From JALYJZ01 sp964476895 (GTDB lineage: Bacteria > Patescibacteriota > SICC01): a stretch of DNA of 14,892 bases. A program made the position numbers and the translations under genes. The stretch is taken from positions 1-14,892 of the forward strand of contig CAYZCS010000020.1 in NCBI GenBank assembly GCA_964476895.1. The letters run 5' to 3'. Shown in pieces: positions 1-5,829 of this stretch (the first letter of the stretch is position 1; each line of letters opens with the position of its first letter). Below the pieces are notes generated by a model. The model searched no databases. It worked only from the letters and a program-made list of their open reading frames with translations, and was not told where the DNA came from.

Positions 1-160
1 CGGCTGCTACTCCGGCCCCGAACTTGCCTCGGCTCCGGCGGGCCCCATGCTTCGTAGCGTCGACGTCACGTCGGTGCTCGCGCCGCAGCTGCGACAACTC
101 ATCCGATTCAGCCGCTTTCCGGCGAATCTCCGACATGTCCGGTCCTCGTTCTGCGCTCAT
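1..160 (-). CDS. Unrecognised protein, N-terminal part only (runs off the window)
   Basis: Minus-strand reading frame starting with ATG at 160..158 and open to the window edge (53 complete codons). The visible residues begin MSAERGPDMSEIRRKAAESD and are rich in Arg, Glu, Asp and Ala: charged, with no membrane segment, and predicted mostly helical by composition. Its ATG overlaps the TGA of the upstream small ORF (157..303) in an ATGA junction, so the two are probably translated together from the promoter at 324-352. I do not recognise the family and only the N-terminus is visible. A plus-strand frame over the same bases exists but has no promoter or coupling to support it. Confidence 0.5.
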   Translation of the reverse strand, partial: MSAERGPDMSEIRRKAAESDELSQLRREHRRDVDATKHGARRSRGKFGAGVAA

Positions 161-303
161 AATCCTAGCTTCTCCTCAATTTCCTCATGTTCCGCCATTT
201 CGTCGGCGTTGTGAAGTACGTCGCCGAGCGGCAGGCCTTCCTGGTCCTCGTGCCCGAAATCGAAGGACGGTTGTTCGTGTCTGTGCTTAGGGTCCATGGT
301 CAT
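157..303 (-). CDS. Small unrecognised acidic/His-rich protein (48 aa)
   Basis: A 48-aa minus-strand ORF, beginning MTMDPKHRHEQPSFDFGHED, rich in His, Asp and Glu, with no membrane segment or cysteines. It is supported by position. A near-consensus promoter (TTGACA, 17 nt, TAATAT) lies on the same strand just upstream, and its stop codon overlaps the ATG of the next ORF in an ATGA junction, typical of translational coupling. The predicted transcript would start about 14 nt before the first ATG, and no Shine-Dalgarno sequence is visible. The second ATG (297..295) is an equally possible start, giving 46 aa. I do not recognise the family and infer no function. The ORF is short enough that chance cannot be excluded. 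Confidence 0.5.
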   Translation of the reverse strand: MTMDPKHRHEQPSFDFGHEDQEGLPLGDVLHNADEMAEHEEIEEKLGL

Positions 304-323
304 CGAATTTAGTCGATTGAGAG

Positions 324-352
324 ATATTACCTCAGTTAAGCTATTTTGTCAA
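324..352 (-). promoter_or_regulatory. Near-consensus sigma70-type promoter, divergent from gatCAB
   Basis: On the minus strand, a perfect -35 TTGACA (352..347) is followed by exactly 17 nt and a -10 of TAATAT (329..324, one mismatch to TATAAT). Expected transcription start is near 317, about 14 nt before the ATG of the 48-aa ORF. It is the best-matching promoter in the window. The area is AT-rich against GC-rich surroundings. Confidence 0.75.
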
Positions 353-417
353 GCATCAGGGCGGTCTCCAGGCATGGACCACCGGCTGGGAATACGCCTT
401 GGTGGAGTGTCATCCCG

Positions 418-437
418 CCAGCCGCTAAGCTGGAAAG
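418..437 (+). promoter_or_regulatory. Putative leaderless promoter of gatC (-10 TAAGCT at 426-431)
   Basis: TAAGCT at 426-431 lies 6 nt before the GTG start of gatC, so transcription would begin at or next to the start codon. The TAA at 426-428 is an in-frame stop, so no upstream start is possible, and no Shine-Dalgarno sequence fits in the gap. The hexamer sits in a small dyad (CCAGC 418-422, GCTGG 429-433). No good -35 is visible, which is the main weakness. An alternative promoter farther upstream (TTGAGA 317-322 with TATTTT 342-347, spacing 19) would give a leader of about 90 nt. The rest of 304-437 holds nothing else I can name. Confidence 0.45.
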
Positions 438-725
438 GTGGAAATCGACAAACAGACAACCCGGGCGGTGGCCCGGCTGGCCCGTCTCGGCCTCAGTGAC
501 GAAGTGCTGGTGGCGCACCAGGCCCAACTGTCCACGATCCTTGGCTATGTGCAGCAACTGAACGAGGTGGATACCGACGGCGTGCCCCCGATGGCACAAG
601 CGACGGGCCAGGTGAACGACCTGGCGGAGGATGAGATTCTGAATGAGCATCAAGACACCTTGCCGGTGGACCCTCCGGCGCTGGAAGGAACGAGCATCAA
701 GGTAAAAGGGGTCTTCCGTGACTGA
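438..725 (+). CDS. gatC: Aspartyl/glutamyl-tRNA amidotransferase subunit C (GatC)
   Basis: GatC is the small subunit of the GatCAB amidotransferase, which converts misacylated Glu-tRNA(Gln) and/or Asp-tRNA(Asn) to Gln-tRNA and Asn-tRNA in the cytoplasm. It wraps round GatA and stabilises the complex. At 95 aa it has the usual family length. The N-terminal helical part (TTRAVARLARLGLSDEV) and the following LGYVQQLNEVDTDGV segment match the family pattern, as does the C-terminal stretch (LPVDPPALEG...IKVKGVFRD). The GTG start is forced, since the in-frame TAA at 426-428 is only 12 nt upstream. There is no Shine-Dalgarno sequence and a -10-like TAAGCT ends 6 nt before the start, suggesting a leaderless message. 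The end overlaps gatA by 8 nt. Confidence 0.93.
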   Translation: MEIDKQTTRAVARLARLGLSDEVLVAHQAQLSTILGYVQQLNEVDTDGVPPMAQATGQVNDLAEDEILNEHQDTLPVDPPALEGTSIKVKGVFRD

Positions 726-2073
726 AGCCAGCCCGTACCTTGGTCGGGCACCCGAAGCGGTCGACATGGACGCGGCGCGGAGGACGCTCGATGCCGGGAA
801 GCTGAAGGGCGTACCGGTCGCCGTGAAGGACATCATCGTCACGGCCGACGGCCGGACCAGCACGGCGGCTTCGAAGATCCTGGAGCCGTTCAAGAGCCCG
901 TACGACGCGACGGTCGTCACCCGCCTGAAGGAAGCCGGCGCGATCATCGACGGAAAGACGAATCTCGACGAATTCGCGATGGGTTCCTCGACCGAGACAT
1001 CGGCCCTAGGTACGACGGTGAACCCGTGGGACCCGGATCGGGTACCGGGTGGCAGCTCCGGCGGTTCGGCGGCGGCGGTCGCCGACCGGTTGGTGCCGGT
1101 GGCGCTGGGCACGGATACCGGGGGGTCGGTCCGCCAGCCGGCGGCCTTTTGCGGCGTGGTCGGACTCAAGCCGACGTATGGGCGCATTTCCCGGTACGGC
1201 CTGATCGCCATGGCGAGTTCGCTCGACCAGGCCGGCACGCTCACCACGACGGTCGCGGACGCGGCGACCGTCTTGGGGGTACTCTCCGGCGACGATCCGC
1301 TTGACGCGACCAGCGTGGACTACCCCGTCCCGGATTACCGGAAGGCGCTCACGGGGGACGTAAAGGGGCTCACGGTCGGCCTGCCGAAGGAATATTTCGA
1401 TTCCGCCGAAGACGGATTGCAGCCGGAAGTGAAGCAGGCGGTCGAAGCCGCGGCCGACGACCTGCGCAGCGCCGGCGCGACGGTACGCGTGGTCTCGCTC
1501 CCGCACACCAAGTACGCCGTCGCGGCCTACTACATCGTGATGCCGGCGGAGGCCTCTTCCAACCTGGCTCGATATGACGGCATCCGCTTCGGCGATTCCG
1601 TGGAACGGAATCCGGACTGGCGCGGCACGCTTGAGGACGTCTACCTCCAGACCCGCGGCCGCGGGTTCGGAGATGAAGTGAAGCGCCGGATCATGCTCGG
1701 GACCTACGCGTTGTCGTCCGGGTACCACGAGGCCTACTACAAGAAAGCCATGCAGGTGCGGACGCTGATCGCGAGGGACTTCGAACGGGCATTCAAGGAT
1801 GTTGACGTCCTGCTCACCCCGACCACCCCGACCACCGCGTTCAAGATCGGCGAGAAGGCCGATGACCCGCTGGCGATGTACCTGAACGACATCTTCACGG
1901 TCACCGCGAACCTGACGGGATTGCCGGCGATCTCGGTACCCGGCGGGTTCGACGGCCAGGGGCTGCCGATCGGCATCCAGCTGATGGGCCCGCACTGGGG
2001 CGAGGAGACCGTCCTCCGGACGGCCCATGCCTACGAACAGCAGCATGACTGGCATGCCCGGAGGCCCGGATGA
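718..2073 (+). CDS. gatA: Aspartyl/glutamyl-tRNA amidotransferase subunit A (GatA), short N-terminus
   Basis: GatA is the amidase subunit. It hydrolyses glutamine and sends ammonia to GatB. The amidase-signature Ser-cisSer-Lys triad is visible: K37 in VAVKDI, S113 in GGSSGGS and S137 in DTGGSVRQP. The rest of the amidase fold follows (GVVGLKPTYGRISRYGL, LTPTTPTTAF, ANLTGLPAISVPGG). The protein is 451 aa against about 485 usual. The deficit is at the N-terminus, where the catalytic Lys is residue 37, while in Staphylococcus aureus GatA it is residue 79; the first helices are missing. GTG 718 overlaps gatC by 8 nt and follows a weak AAGGGG ribosome site. TGA is used as stop and overlaps the ATG of the next gene. 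Confidence 0.95.
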   Translation: MTEASPYLGRAPEAVDMDAARRTLDAGKLKGVPVAVKDIIVTADGRTSTAASKILEPFKSPYDATVVTRLKEAGAIIDGKTNLDEFAMGSSTETSALGTTVNPWDPDRVPGGSSGGSAAAVADRLVPVALGTDTGGSVRQPAAFCGVVGLKPTYGRISRYGLIAMASSLDQAGTLTTTVADAATVLGVLSGDDPLDATSVDYPVPDYRKALTGDVKGLTVGLPKEYFDSAEDGLQPEVKQAVEAAADDLRSAGATVRVVSLPHTKYAVAAYYIVMPAEASSNLARYDGIRFGDSVERNPDWRGTLEDVYLQTRGRGFGDEVKRRIMLGTYALSSGYHEAYYKKAMQVRTLIARDFERAFKDVDVLLTPTTPTTAFKIGEKADDPLAMYLNDIFTVTANLTGLPAISVPGGFDGQGLPIGIQLMGPHWGEETVLRTAHAYEQQHDWHARRPG

Positions 2074-2498
2074 CGCCGGTCGAGTGGATCGTCGTCGTCC
2101 TGCTGGCGCTGGTCATCTTCAGCGCCTGGATGCTGGTATACCGGCACCGGCATCTTCCCCGGCACCTCTCGCCCGAGGACAAGGGGTTCGTGCACCTGCG
2201 TTGGCAGGAGCTCCAACAGCAAGCGGGCCGGGGCGGTCCGGCGCATCTCCGACAGGCGATCATCCAGGCCGACACCCTCGTGGATCATTGCCTGAAACGC
2301 CTCGGCGTACCGGGCGACACGTTCGCCGACCGGTTGCGGGCGAGCCGTTCGCGTTTCTCCGATTACAACGGCCTGTGGCGGGCGCACAAGACGCGCAACC
2401 AGGTCGTGCATGAGGCTGACAAGGAGCTGCTCTCGTTCGAAACCAAGCAGATGCTCGCCAAGTTCGAACGGGCACTCAAGGATTTGGGGGCGTTGTGA
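2070..2498 (+). CDS. Membrane-anchored HEPN-like protein in the gatCAB operon
   Basis: A 142-aa protein with one N-terminal membrane segment (about residues 5-24, VEWIVVVLLALVIFSAWMLV), a short basic stretch and a mainly helical soluble domain. Near the C-terminus, residues 109-114 read RNQVVH followed by E115. This matches the R(N)x4-6H motif of HEPN-family RNases and the related DUF4145 domain, with an upstream helix (ADTLVDHCLKRLG) that fits a HEPN helical core. The assignment rests on this motif and length alone. The gene overlaps gatA (ATGA) and gatB (GTGA) and has a strong ribosome site, GGAGG at 2060-2064, 5 nt before the ATG, so it should be well translated. Its role is unknown; RNA or tRNA binding or cleavage at the membrane is only a hypothesis. 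Confidence 0.8.
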   Translation: MTPVEWIVVVLLALVIFSAWMLVYRHRHLPRHLSPEDKGFVHLRWQELQQQAGRGGPAHLRQAIIQADTLVDHCLKRLGVPGDTFADRLRASRSRFSDYNGLWRAHKTRNQVVHEADKELLSFETKQMLAKFERALKDLGAL

Positions 2499-3997
2499 GC
2501 GGAAACACGACCCAAGCCAAGGGGCGCTACGAACCGGTAATCGGGCTCGAGATCCACGTCCAGCTCCGCACGAAGTCGAAGATGTTCTGCCGCTGCGACA
2601 ATCGCGCGGACGGTGCCAAACCGAACAAATTGACCTGCCCGGTCTGCCTGGGACTTCCCGGAACGCTTCCGGTCGCGAACCGGGCGGCGGTGGAATGGGC
2701 GCTCAAGGCAGCGATCGCGCTCGGCTGCGAGATCCCGCAGCGTTCCAAATTCGACCGCAAGCAGTACTTCTATCCGGACTTACCCAAGGGCTACCAGATC
2801 TCCCAGTACGACCAGCCGCTCGGCGGGCCGGGCACGTTCGAATTCGACATGCCGGAAGACGGGAAGGTCGTTACCAAGAAGATCGGGATTACCCGGCTGC
2901 ACCTCGAGGAGGATGCCGGCAAGCTGACCCACCCCAAAGGCGCGGATTATTCGTTGGTGGACCTGAACCGGGCCGGTACGCCGTTGGCCGAGATCGTCAC
3001 CGAACCCGACTTCCGGAGCCCGGCGGAAGCCAAACGGTTCCTGCAGGAACTCCGGCGGTTGATGCGCTACCTCGGCATATCCGACGCCGATATGGAGAAA
3101 GGGCATCTCCGGGCGGACGCCAACGTGTCGGTCCGGCCGGCCGGATCCAAGAAGCTCGGCATCAAGACGGAACTCAAGAATCTGAACAGTTTCCGGTTCG
3201 TAGAGAAGGGGCTGGAAGCGGAAATCAAGCGGCAGACCGGACTGCTGGAGCGCAGCGAAGCGGTGGTGCATGAGACGCGCGGCTACGATGAGGACCGTGG
3301 CGCGACCGTCTCGCAGCGCGGCAAGGAGGAAGCGCACGATTACCGGTACTTCCCTGAACCGGATATCCCGCCGCTTGAACCGCGGACAATGGGCCTGGTC
3401 CGGTTGCGGGAGGACCTTCCGGAGCTGCCGGTCACGCGGCGTCGGCGATACCGGGATGAGTACGGCCTGTCCGAAAGCGATGCGGAGTATCTCGTCGATG
3501 AGCCGCTGAACGCCAATTACTTCGAGGAACGGATCGAAGAAACGACTACCGGCGAAGATGCGATCAAGGACGCGAAGGAAGCCTCCGGCGCGATCGCCAA
3601 GATGCTGACGGGACCGTATGCCGCACTCCTGAAGAGCAGCAAGAAACAGCTTTTCTCTGAATTGGAGATCGAGCCCGGTGTCGTCAGCGACCTCGCGAGA
3701 TTGCTCGTCGACGACCGCATCTCATGGCAGGGTGTGAAGGAAATCTTGAGTAGCGATGACGCGCTGCATTTCGCGGAGCGTCGCGAGGCCTTGCTCAAGC
3801 GGTACCAGCCGGTCGCCGCGGACGACATCGAAGTCATCGTCGACCAGGCGATCAAGGACAACCCCAAACCCGTCGCCGACTTCAAGTCCGGTAACGAAAA
3901 CGCCCGGCAGGTGATCGTCGGATCGGTGATGAAAGCGACCAAAGGCGCGGCCGATGCCAAGGCCGTCTTGGAACTGATTACTAAGAAACTTAGATAA
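2495..3997 (+). CDS. gatB: Aspartyl/glutamyl-tRNA amidotransferase subunit B (GatB)
   Basis: GatB recognises the misacylated tRNA, activates the Glu or Asp side chain with ATP and transfers ammonia delivered from GatA. The opening YEPVIGLEIHVQL is the family signature. A four-cysteine zinc site follows (C32, C34, C48, C51, in MFCRC and CPVCLGLPG). H21 and the LEEDAGK segment (residues 137-143) correspond to the metal-binding kinase site. The C-terminal third (about residues 360-500, ending VLELITKKL) is the helical YqeY-like tRNA-binding tail. Length of 500 aa is slightly above the usual 475-480. The GTG start overlaps the TGA of the HEPN-like gene and follows a G-rich stretch (GGGGG) that may act as ribosome site. 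Last gene of the operon. Confidence 0.96.
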   Translation: MSGNTTQAKGRYEPVIGLEIHVQLRTKSKMFCRCDNRADGAKPNKLTCPVCLGLPGTLPVANRAAVEWALKAAIALGCEIPQRSKFDRKQYFYPDLPKGYQISQYDQPLGGPGTFEFDMPEDGKVVTKKIGITRLHLEEDAGKLTHPKGADYSLVDLNRAGTPLAEIVTEPDFRSPAEAKRFLQELRRLMRYLGISDADMEKGHLRADANVSVRPAGSKKLGIKTELKNLNSFRFVEKGLEAEIKRQTGLLERSEAVVHETRGYDEDRGATVSQRGKEEAHDYRYFPEPDIPPLEPRTMGLVRLREDLPELPVTRRRRYRDEYGLSESDAEYLVDEPLNANYFEERIEETTTGEDAIKDAKEASGAIAKMLTGPYAALLKSSKKQLFSELEIEPGVVSDLARLLVDDRISWQGVKEILSSDDALHFAERREALLKRYQPVAADDIEVIVDQAIKDNPKPVADFKSGNENARQVIVGSVMKATKGAADAKAVLELITKKLR

Positions 3998-4004
3998 TCA
4001 ACAG

Positions 4005-4035
4005 TTGACACCCTACTTGCTTCCCGTGAGAAAAT
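4005..4035 (+). promoter_or_regulatory. Probable promoter of the acidic-protein gene
   Basis: A perfect -35 TTGACA at 4005-4010 lies just after the gatB stop. The best -10 is GAAAAT at 4030-4035 (four of six consensus bases) with a long 19-nt spacer; GAGAAA at 17 nt is poorer. A start near 4042 gives a leader of about 50 nt. Confidence 0.5.
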
Positions 4036-4043
4036 GGCATCAA

Positions 4044-4058
4044 GCCGCGATTGGCGGC
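4044..4058 (+). other. Small leader hairpin upstream of the acidic-protein gene
   Basis: GCCGC (4044-4048), loop GATTG, GCGGC (4054-4058). This GC stem would stand at or near the 5' end of the predicted message, some 30 nt before the start codon and clear of the ribosome site. It could protect the 5' end. No uridine tract follows, so it is not a terminator. Confidence 0.35.
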
Positions 4059-4090
4059 AGATGTCGTATCAACTAACAGGGAGGAGCATT

Positions 4091-4336
4091 ATGCTGATCA
4101 ACCTTCTTCAAGACGAAGATGCGCAGCAGGACGTTCCGACTCCCGGCGACGACGCCGGAGACGAGAGCGCAGCTCCCGCCGGCGACGAAGACAACGCCGG
4201 TGAGGGTGACGGTGGTGAAGCCGGCGGAGACGCCGGTGAAGACGCCGGTGCCGGCGAAGAGGCTGGCGAAGACGCCGGTGACGCCGGTGCGGAAGCTGGC
4301 GATGACGCCGCCGACGACGAAGTCGCTGGCGCGTAG
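4091..4336 (+). CDS. 81-aa extremely acidic Asp/Glu/Ala/Gly low-complexity protein
   Basis: After a short N-terminus (MLINLLQDEDAQQ) the protein consists almost wholly of Gly, Ala, Asp and Glu. By my count about 28 of 81 residues are acidic, and there is no Lys, Arg, His, Cys or aromatic residue. It has no membrane segment and should be disordered and strongly negative. The ATG at 4091 is chosen over the in-frame ATG at 4034 because GGGAGGAG lies 5 nt before it, one of the strongest ribosome sites here. The gene stands alone between a TTGACA promoter and a good terminator, suggesting efficient independent expression. I recognise no family. A cation- or basic-protein-binding polyanion is possible but unproven. 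Confidence 0.75.
   Translation: MLINLLQDEDAQQDVPTPGDDAGDESAAPAGDEDNAGEGDGGEAGGDAGEDAGAGEEAGEDAGDAGAEAGDDAADDEVAGA
4238..4280 (+). repeat. Imperfect short repeats inside the acidic-protein gene
   Basis: The 13-mer GAAGACGCCGGTG occurs at 4238-4250 and again at 4268-4280, 30 nt apart. Variants of GACGCCGGTG occur around it between 4141 and 4310. All keep the reading frame and encode (E/D)-A-G runs, so the coding region probably grew by slippage or recombination in multiples of three. Confidence 0.65.
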
Positions 4337-4354
4337 TCCACGCATCTGATGATG

Positions 4355-4383
4355 AGAAGCCCCGCGAGGGGCTTTTCATTTTT
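4355..4383 (+). terminator. Rho-independent terminator after the acidic-protein gene
   Basis: Stem AAGCCCC (4357-4363) and GGGGCTT (4368-4374) around a GCGA tetraloop, followed by a T-rich tract to 4383 (TTCATTTTT). The stem can extend by a G-T and an A-T pair. It lies 20 nt after the stop codon and is the best terminator in the window. Confidence 0.85.
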
Positions 4384-4414
4384 GTATGAATGCACGATGC
4401 CAAGCGGCCGTATC

Positions 4415-4442
4415 TTGTTACCGTGTAAAAACACGGTAACCT
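4415..4442 (+). promoter_or_regulatory. Putative leaderless promoter of the small membrane-protein operon
   Basis: TTGTTA (4415-4420), 16 nt, TAACCT (4437-4442), then 9 nt to the ATG at 4452. The TAA of the -10 is an in-frame stop, so the ATG is fixed. There is no Shine-Dalgarno sequence. Expected transcription start is at 4449-4451, directly before the start codon. Confidence 0.5.
4417..4440. promoter_or_regulatory. Perfect 10-bp inverted repeat with AAAA centre, likely operator
   Basis: Arms GTTACCGTGT (4417-4426) and ACACGGTAAC (4431-4440) pair perfectly around AAAA. The element fills the space between and overlaps both putative promoter hexamers, where a dimeric repressor (for example TetR-, GntR- or MarR-like) would block RNA polymerase. 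No regulator gene is adjacent. As RNA it would be a hairpin, but with the predicted start at about 4450 it would not be transcribed from this promoter. Confidence 0.65.
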
Positions 4443-4451
4443 AATAACCAT

Positions 4452-4751
4452 ATGACCGAAGTACCCAGCACCATCCTTTGGATCGCCTCCGTCGGACTGA
4501 TCGTCATGACGGTCCTGCTCTCGTTCCTCCTCGTCGCGCTGATCGTTCTGACACGCCGGGTCCGCCAGCTGGTGGAGAAGATCCATGATGTCGCCGAGCC
4601 GCTGAAGGGCGCCGCCGAACGGGCGGGTGACACCGTCAATGCGTACAGCTCGAACCTGCTCCGGCCGCTGGCGACCGTTGCCGGCGTGATGGCCGGATTC
4701 AACAGGGGCGTGAAGAGCATGGCACGTAAGGGGAGGAAAGGAGGCCGATGA
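4452..4751 (+). CDS. Small single-TM protein, first gene of the membrane operon
   Basis: A 99-aa protein with an N-terminal membrane segment (about residues 8-34, ILWIASVGLIVMTVLLSFLL), followed by a likely amphipathic/coiled stretch (RQLVEKIHDVAEPLKGAAERAG) and a basic C-terminus (KSMARKGRKGGR). The layout resembles DUF948-type proteins, which have one TM and a helical tail, but I cannot confirm the family. ATG 4452 is forced by the in-frame TAA at 4437-4439, and no ribosome site precedes it. Its TGA overlaps the ATGATG of the next gene, making it the head of a tight operon of four small membrane proteins under the palindromic element at 4417-4440. Function unknown; an envelope role is suggested only by company. 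Confidence 0.78.
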   Translation: MTEVPSTILWIASVGLIVMTVLLSFLLVALIVLTRRVRQLVEKIHDVAEPLKGAAERAGDTVNAYSSNLLRPLATVAGVMAGFNRGVKSMARKGRKGGR

Positions 4752-5125
4752 TGGCTCGTGAAGTACGGACTAGGACGGAAAAAACCGATACCGCTGCCGC
4801 CGACCAAGACGATCGCAAGGTGCGCAAGGTCGAGGACGTGATCTGGTTCATCGTCGCGGTCGTCGTCACGTTGATCCTGATCCGATTCATCCTGCTACTC
4901 TTCGGGGCCCAGACCGGCGCGCCGTTCGTGGACTTCTGGTACGGCATGACGGCCCCGCTGATCGCGCCGTTCGCGGGGATATTCGGTAATCTCGATACCT
5001 ACAACAGCTACACCGGGCAGCGGCTCGAGATCGAATCATTGGTCGCGATGATCATCTACGGACTGCTGGGGTACTTGCTCGTCCTCGCGACGCGGCTGCT
5101 CCGGCACGAGCCGAGTTCCGAGTAA
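4751..5125 (+). CDS. YggT family membrane protein
   Basis: After a charged N-terminal tail of about 30 residues come a membrane helix (about residues 28-50, VIWFIVAVVVTLILIRFILLL), a re-entrant or loop region (FVDFWYGMTAPLIAPFAGIFG) and a second helix near the C-terminus (SLVAMIIYGLLGYLLVLATRLL). The pattern of IRFxLLL...G.. PF..F.Y..T.PL..PF.GIF matches the YGGT family, integral membrane proteins linked in other bacteria to osmotic stress and envelope or division functions. ATG 4751 is preferred over ATG 4748 because GGAGG at 4740-4744 then lies 6 nt away instead of 3. The length of 124 aa is slightly long for one YGGT repeat because of the N-terminal tail. It overlaps the preceding gene by 1 nt; YtxH follows after 18 nt. 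Confidence 0.85.
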   Translation: MAREVRTRTEKTDTAAADQDDRKVRKVEDVIWFIVAVVVTLILIRFILLLFGAQTGAPFVDFWYGMTAPLIAPFAGIFGNLDTYNSYTGQRLEIESLVAMIIYGLLGYLLVLATRLLRHEPSSE

Positions 5126-5143
5126 TTAAGCGGAGGAGAATCC

Positions 5144-5464
5144 ATGGCACGACAAGGTAAGTTTCTCAAGGGCACGTTCCTTGGCGCGGCGATCGGCGCG
5201 GTAGCCGGACTGTTGTTCGCGCCGAAGACCGGCAAGGAAACGCGCGACGATATCCAGCAAAAGTCACAGCAGGTCGCAGGGGAGGCGGGCAAGCAGGCAC
5301 GTAAGGCCCGGACCCAGGCGACCCGCCAGGCGAAGCAGGTACGTCGTTCGGCAAGCAAACTGAGCCGGCAGGCCAAACGCACCGGTGCCAAGGCGAAACG
5401 TCAGGCAACCCGCACCGCCGATCAGGCGGGAAAGCGCTCCCGGCGGCGGACGTCTGACCAGTGA
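5144..5464 (+). CDS. YtxH domain-containing protein with long basic tail
   Basis: A 106-aa protein. Residues 7-33 form a glycine-zipper-like hydrophobic segment (FLKGTFLGAAIGAVAGLLFA) ending in PKTGKETRDDI, the hallmark of YtxH (gas-vesicle/general-stress-like) proteins. The rest is a helical tail very rich in Lys, Arg, Gln and Ala with nearly heptad spacing (QATRQAKQVRRSASKLSRQAKRTGAK), strongly basic and possibly able to bind nucleic acid or acidic partners. Most YtxH tails are amphipathic and mixed in charge, so this net-basic tail is notable. Start: ATG at 5144 with GGAGGAG 6 nt upstream. The stop overlaps the start of the DUF5665 gene. A stress or envelope role is known only loosely for the family. 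Confidence 0.88.
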   Translation: MARQGKFLKGTFLGAAIGAVAGLLFAPKTGKETRDDIQQKSQQVAGEAGKQARKARTQATRQAKQVRRSASKLSRQAKRTGAKAKRQATRTADQAGKRSRRRTSDQ

Positions 5465-5769
5465 TGGCTGCCCCGCGGAGCCGCGGCAAGCGGAAACCAT
5501 CCGACCGGGACACGGACGTGCTCCACAAGTTCGCGCTGGCACTTGAGCGCGGGCGCTTCATCGACTACGTCGAAACCCTCACCAATACGAAACGATTGCT
5601 ATGGAGGAACTTCCTGGTGGGGTTGGCCCGGGGTTTCGGGGCCGTGGTCGGTGCCACGATCGTCGTCGCGCTGGTGGTCGCGCTGCTGGCCTGGATCGGC
5701 CAATACCTGCCCGGCATCGTCGGTGAGTTCTTCAGGACCACGAGCGAACAGATCCAATCCTCGGTGTGA
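5464..5769 (+). CDS. DUF5665 domain-containing membrane protein
   Basis: A 101-aa protein. A basic N-terminus leads to the segment RFIDYVETLTNTKRLLWRNFLVGLARGFGAVVGA, which fits my recollection of DUF5665, followed by a membrane helix (about residues 58-80, VVGATIVVALVVALLAWIG) and a short C-terminal tail. The domain has no established function and is, as far as I recall, frequent in Patescibacteria and Gram-positives. ATG 5464 shares its A with the YtxH stop codon. A GTG at 5461 is an alternative start adding one residue. No clear ribosome site is present, so translation is probably coupled to YtxH. It closes the four-gene operon; no terminator is visible in 5770-5816. Confidence 0.82.
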   Translation: MAAPRSRGKRKPSDRDTDVLHKFALALERGRFIDYVETLTNTKRLLWRNFLVGLARGFGAVVGATIVVALVVALLAWIGQYLPGIVGEFFRTTSEQIQSSV

Positions 5770-5793
5770 CGCACGCCAGGCGGTGGCCCGGCC

Positions 5794-5823
5794 CTGACCG
5801 GCGGCAGCGGCGGCTGGTAAGCT
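5794..5823 (+). promoter_or_regulatory. Putative leaderless promoter with extended -10
   Basis: CTGACC (5794-5799), 18 nt, TAAGCT (5818-5823), with TG at 5815-5816 making an extended -10 (TGgTAAGCT). Six nt separate it from the GTG at 5830, and its TAA is an in-frame stop. The hexamer and spacing are the same as at gatC. Confidence 0.55.
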
Positions 5824-5829
5824 AGGGAC

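Noticed and set aside
24..290. 88-aa plus-strand ORF at the window start
   Set aside because: Arg/Ser/Pro-rich and without promoter or ribosome site; the minus strand has a strong promoter and an ATGA-coupled ORF pair.
1006..2055. 349-aa minus-strand open frame opposite gatA
   Set aside because: Shadow of gatA in GC-rich DNA: Arg-rich nonsense composition, no ribosome site, and the plus strand encodes a clear amidase.
3977..3995. AT-rich inverted repeat CTAAG-AAA-CTTAG at the end of gatB
   Set aside because: Weak stem with no T-tract after it and mostly inside the coding region; not a credible terminator.
4034..4090. In-frame ATG at 4034 as start of the acidic protein
   Set aside because: No ribosome site before it and the extra 19 residues differ in composition; the ATG at 4091 follows GGGAGGAG at ideal spacing.
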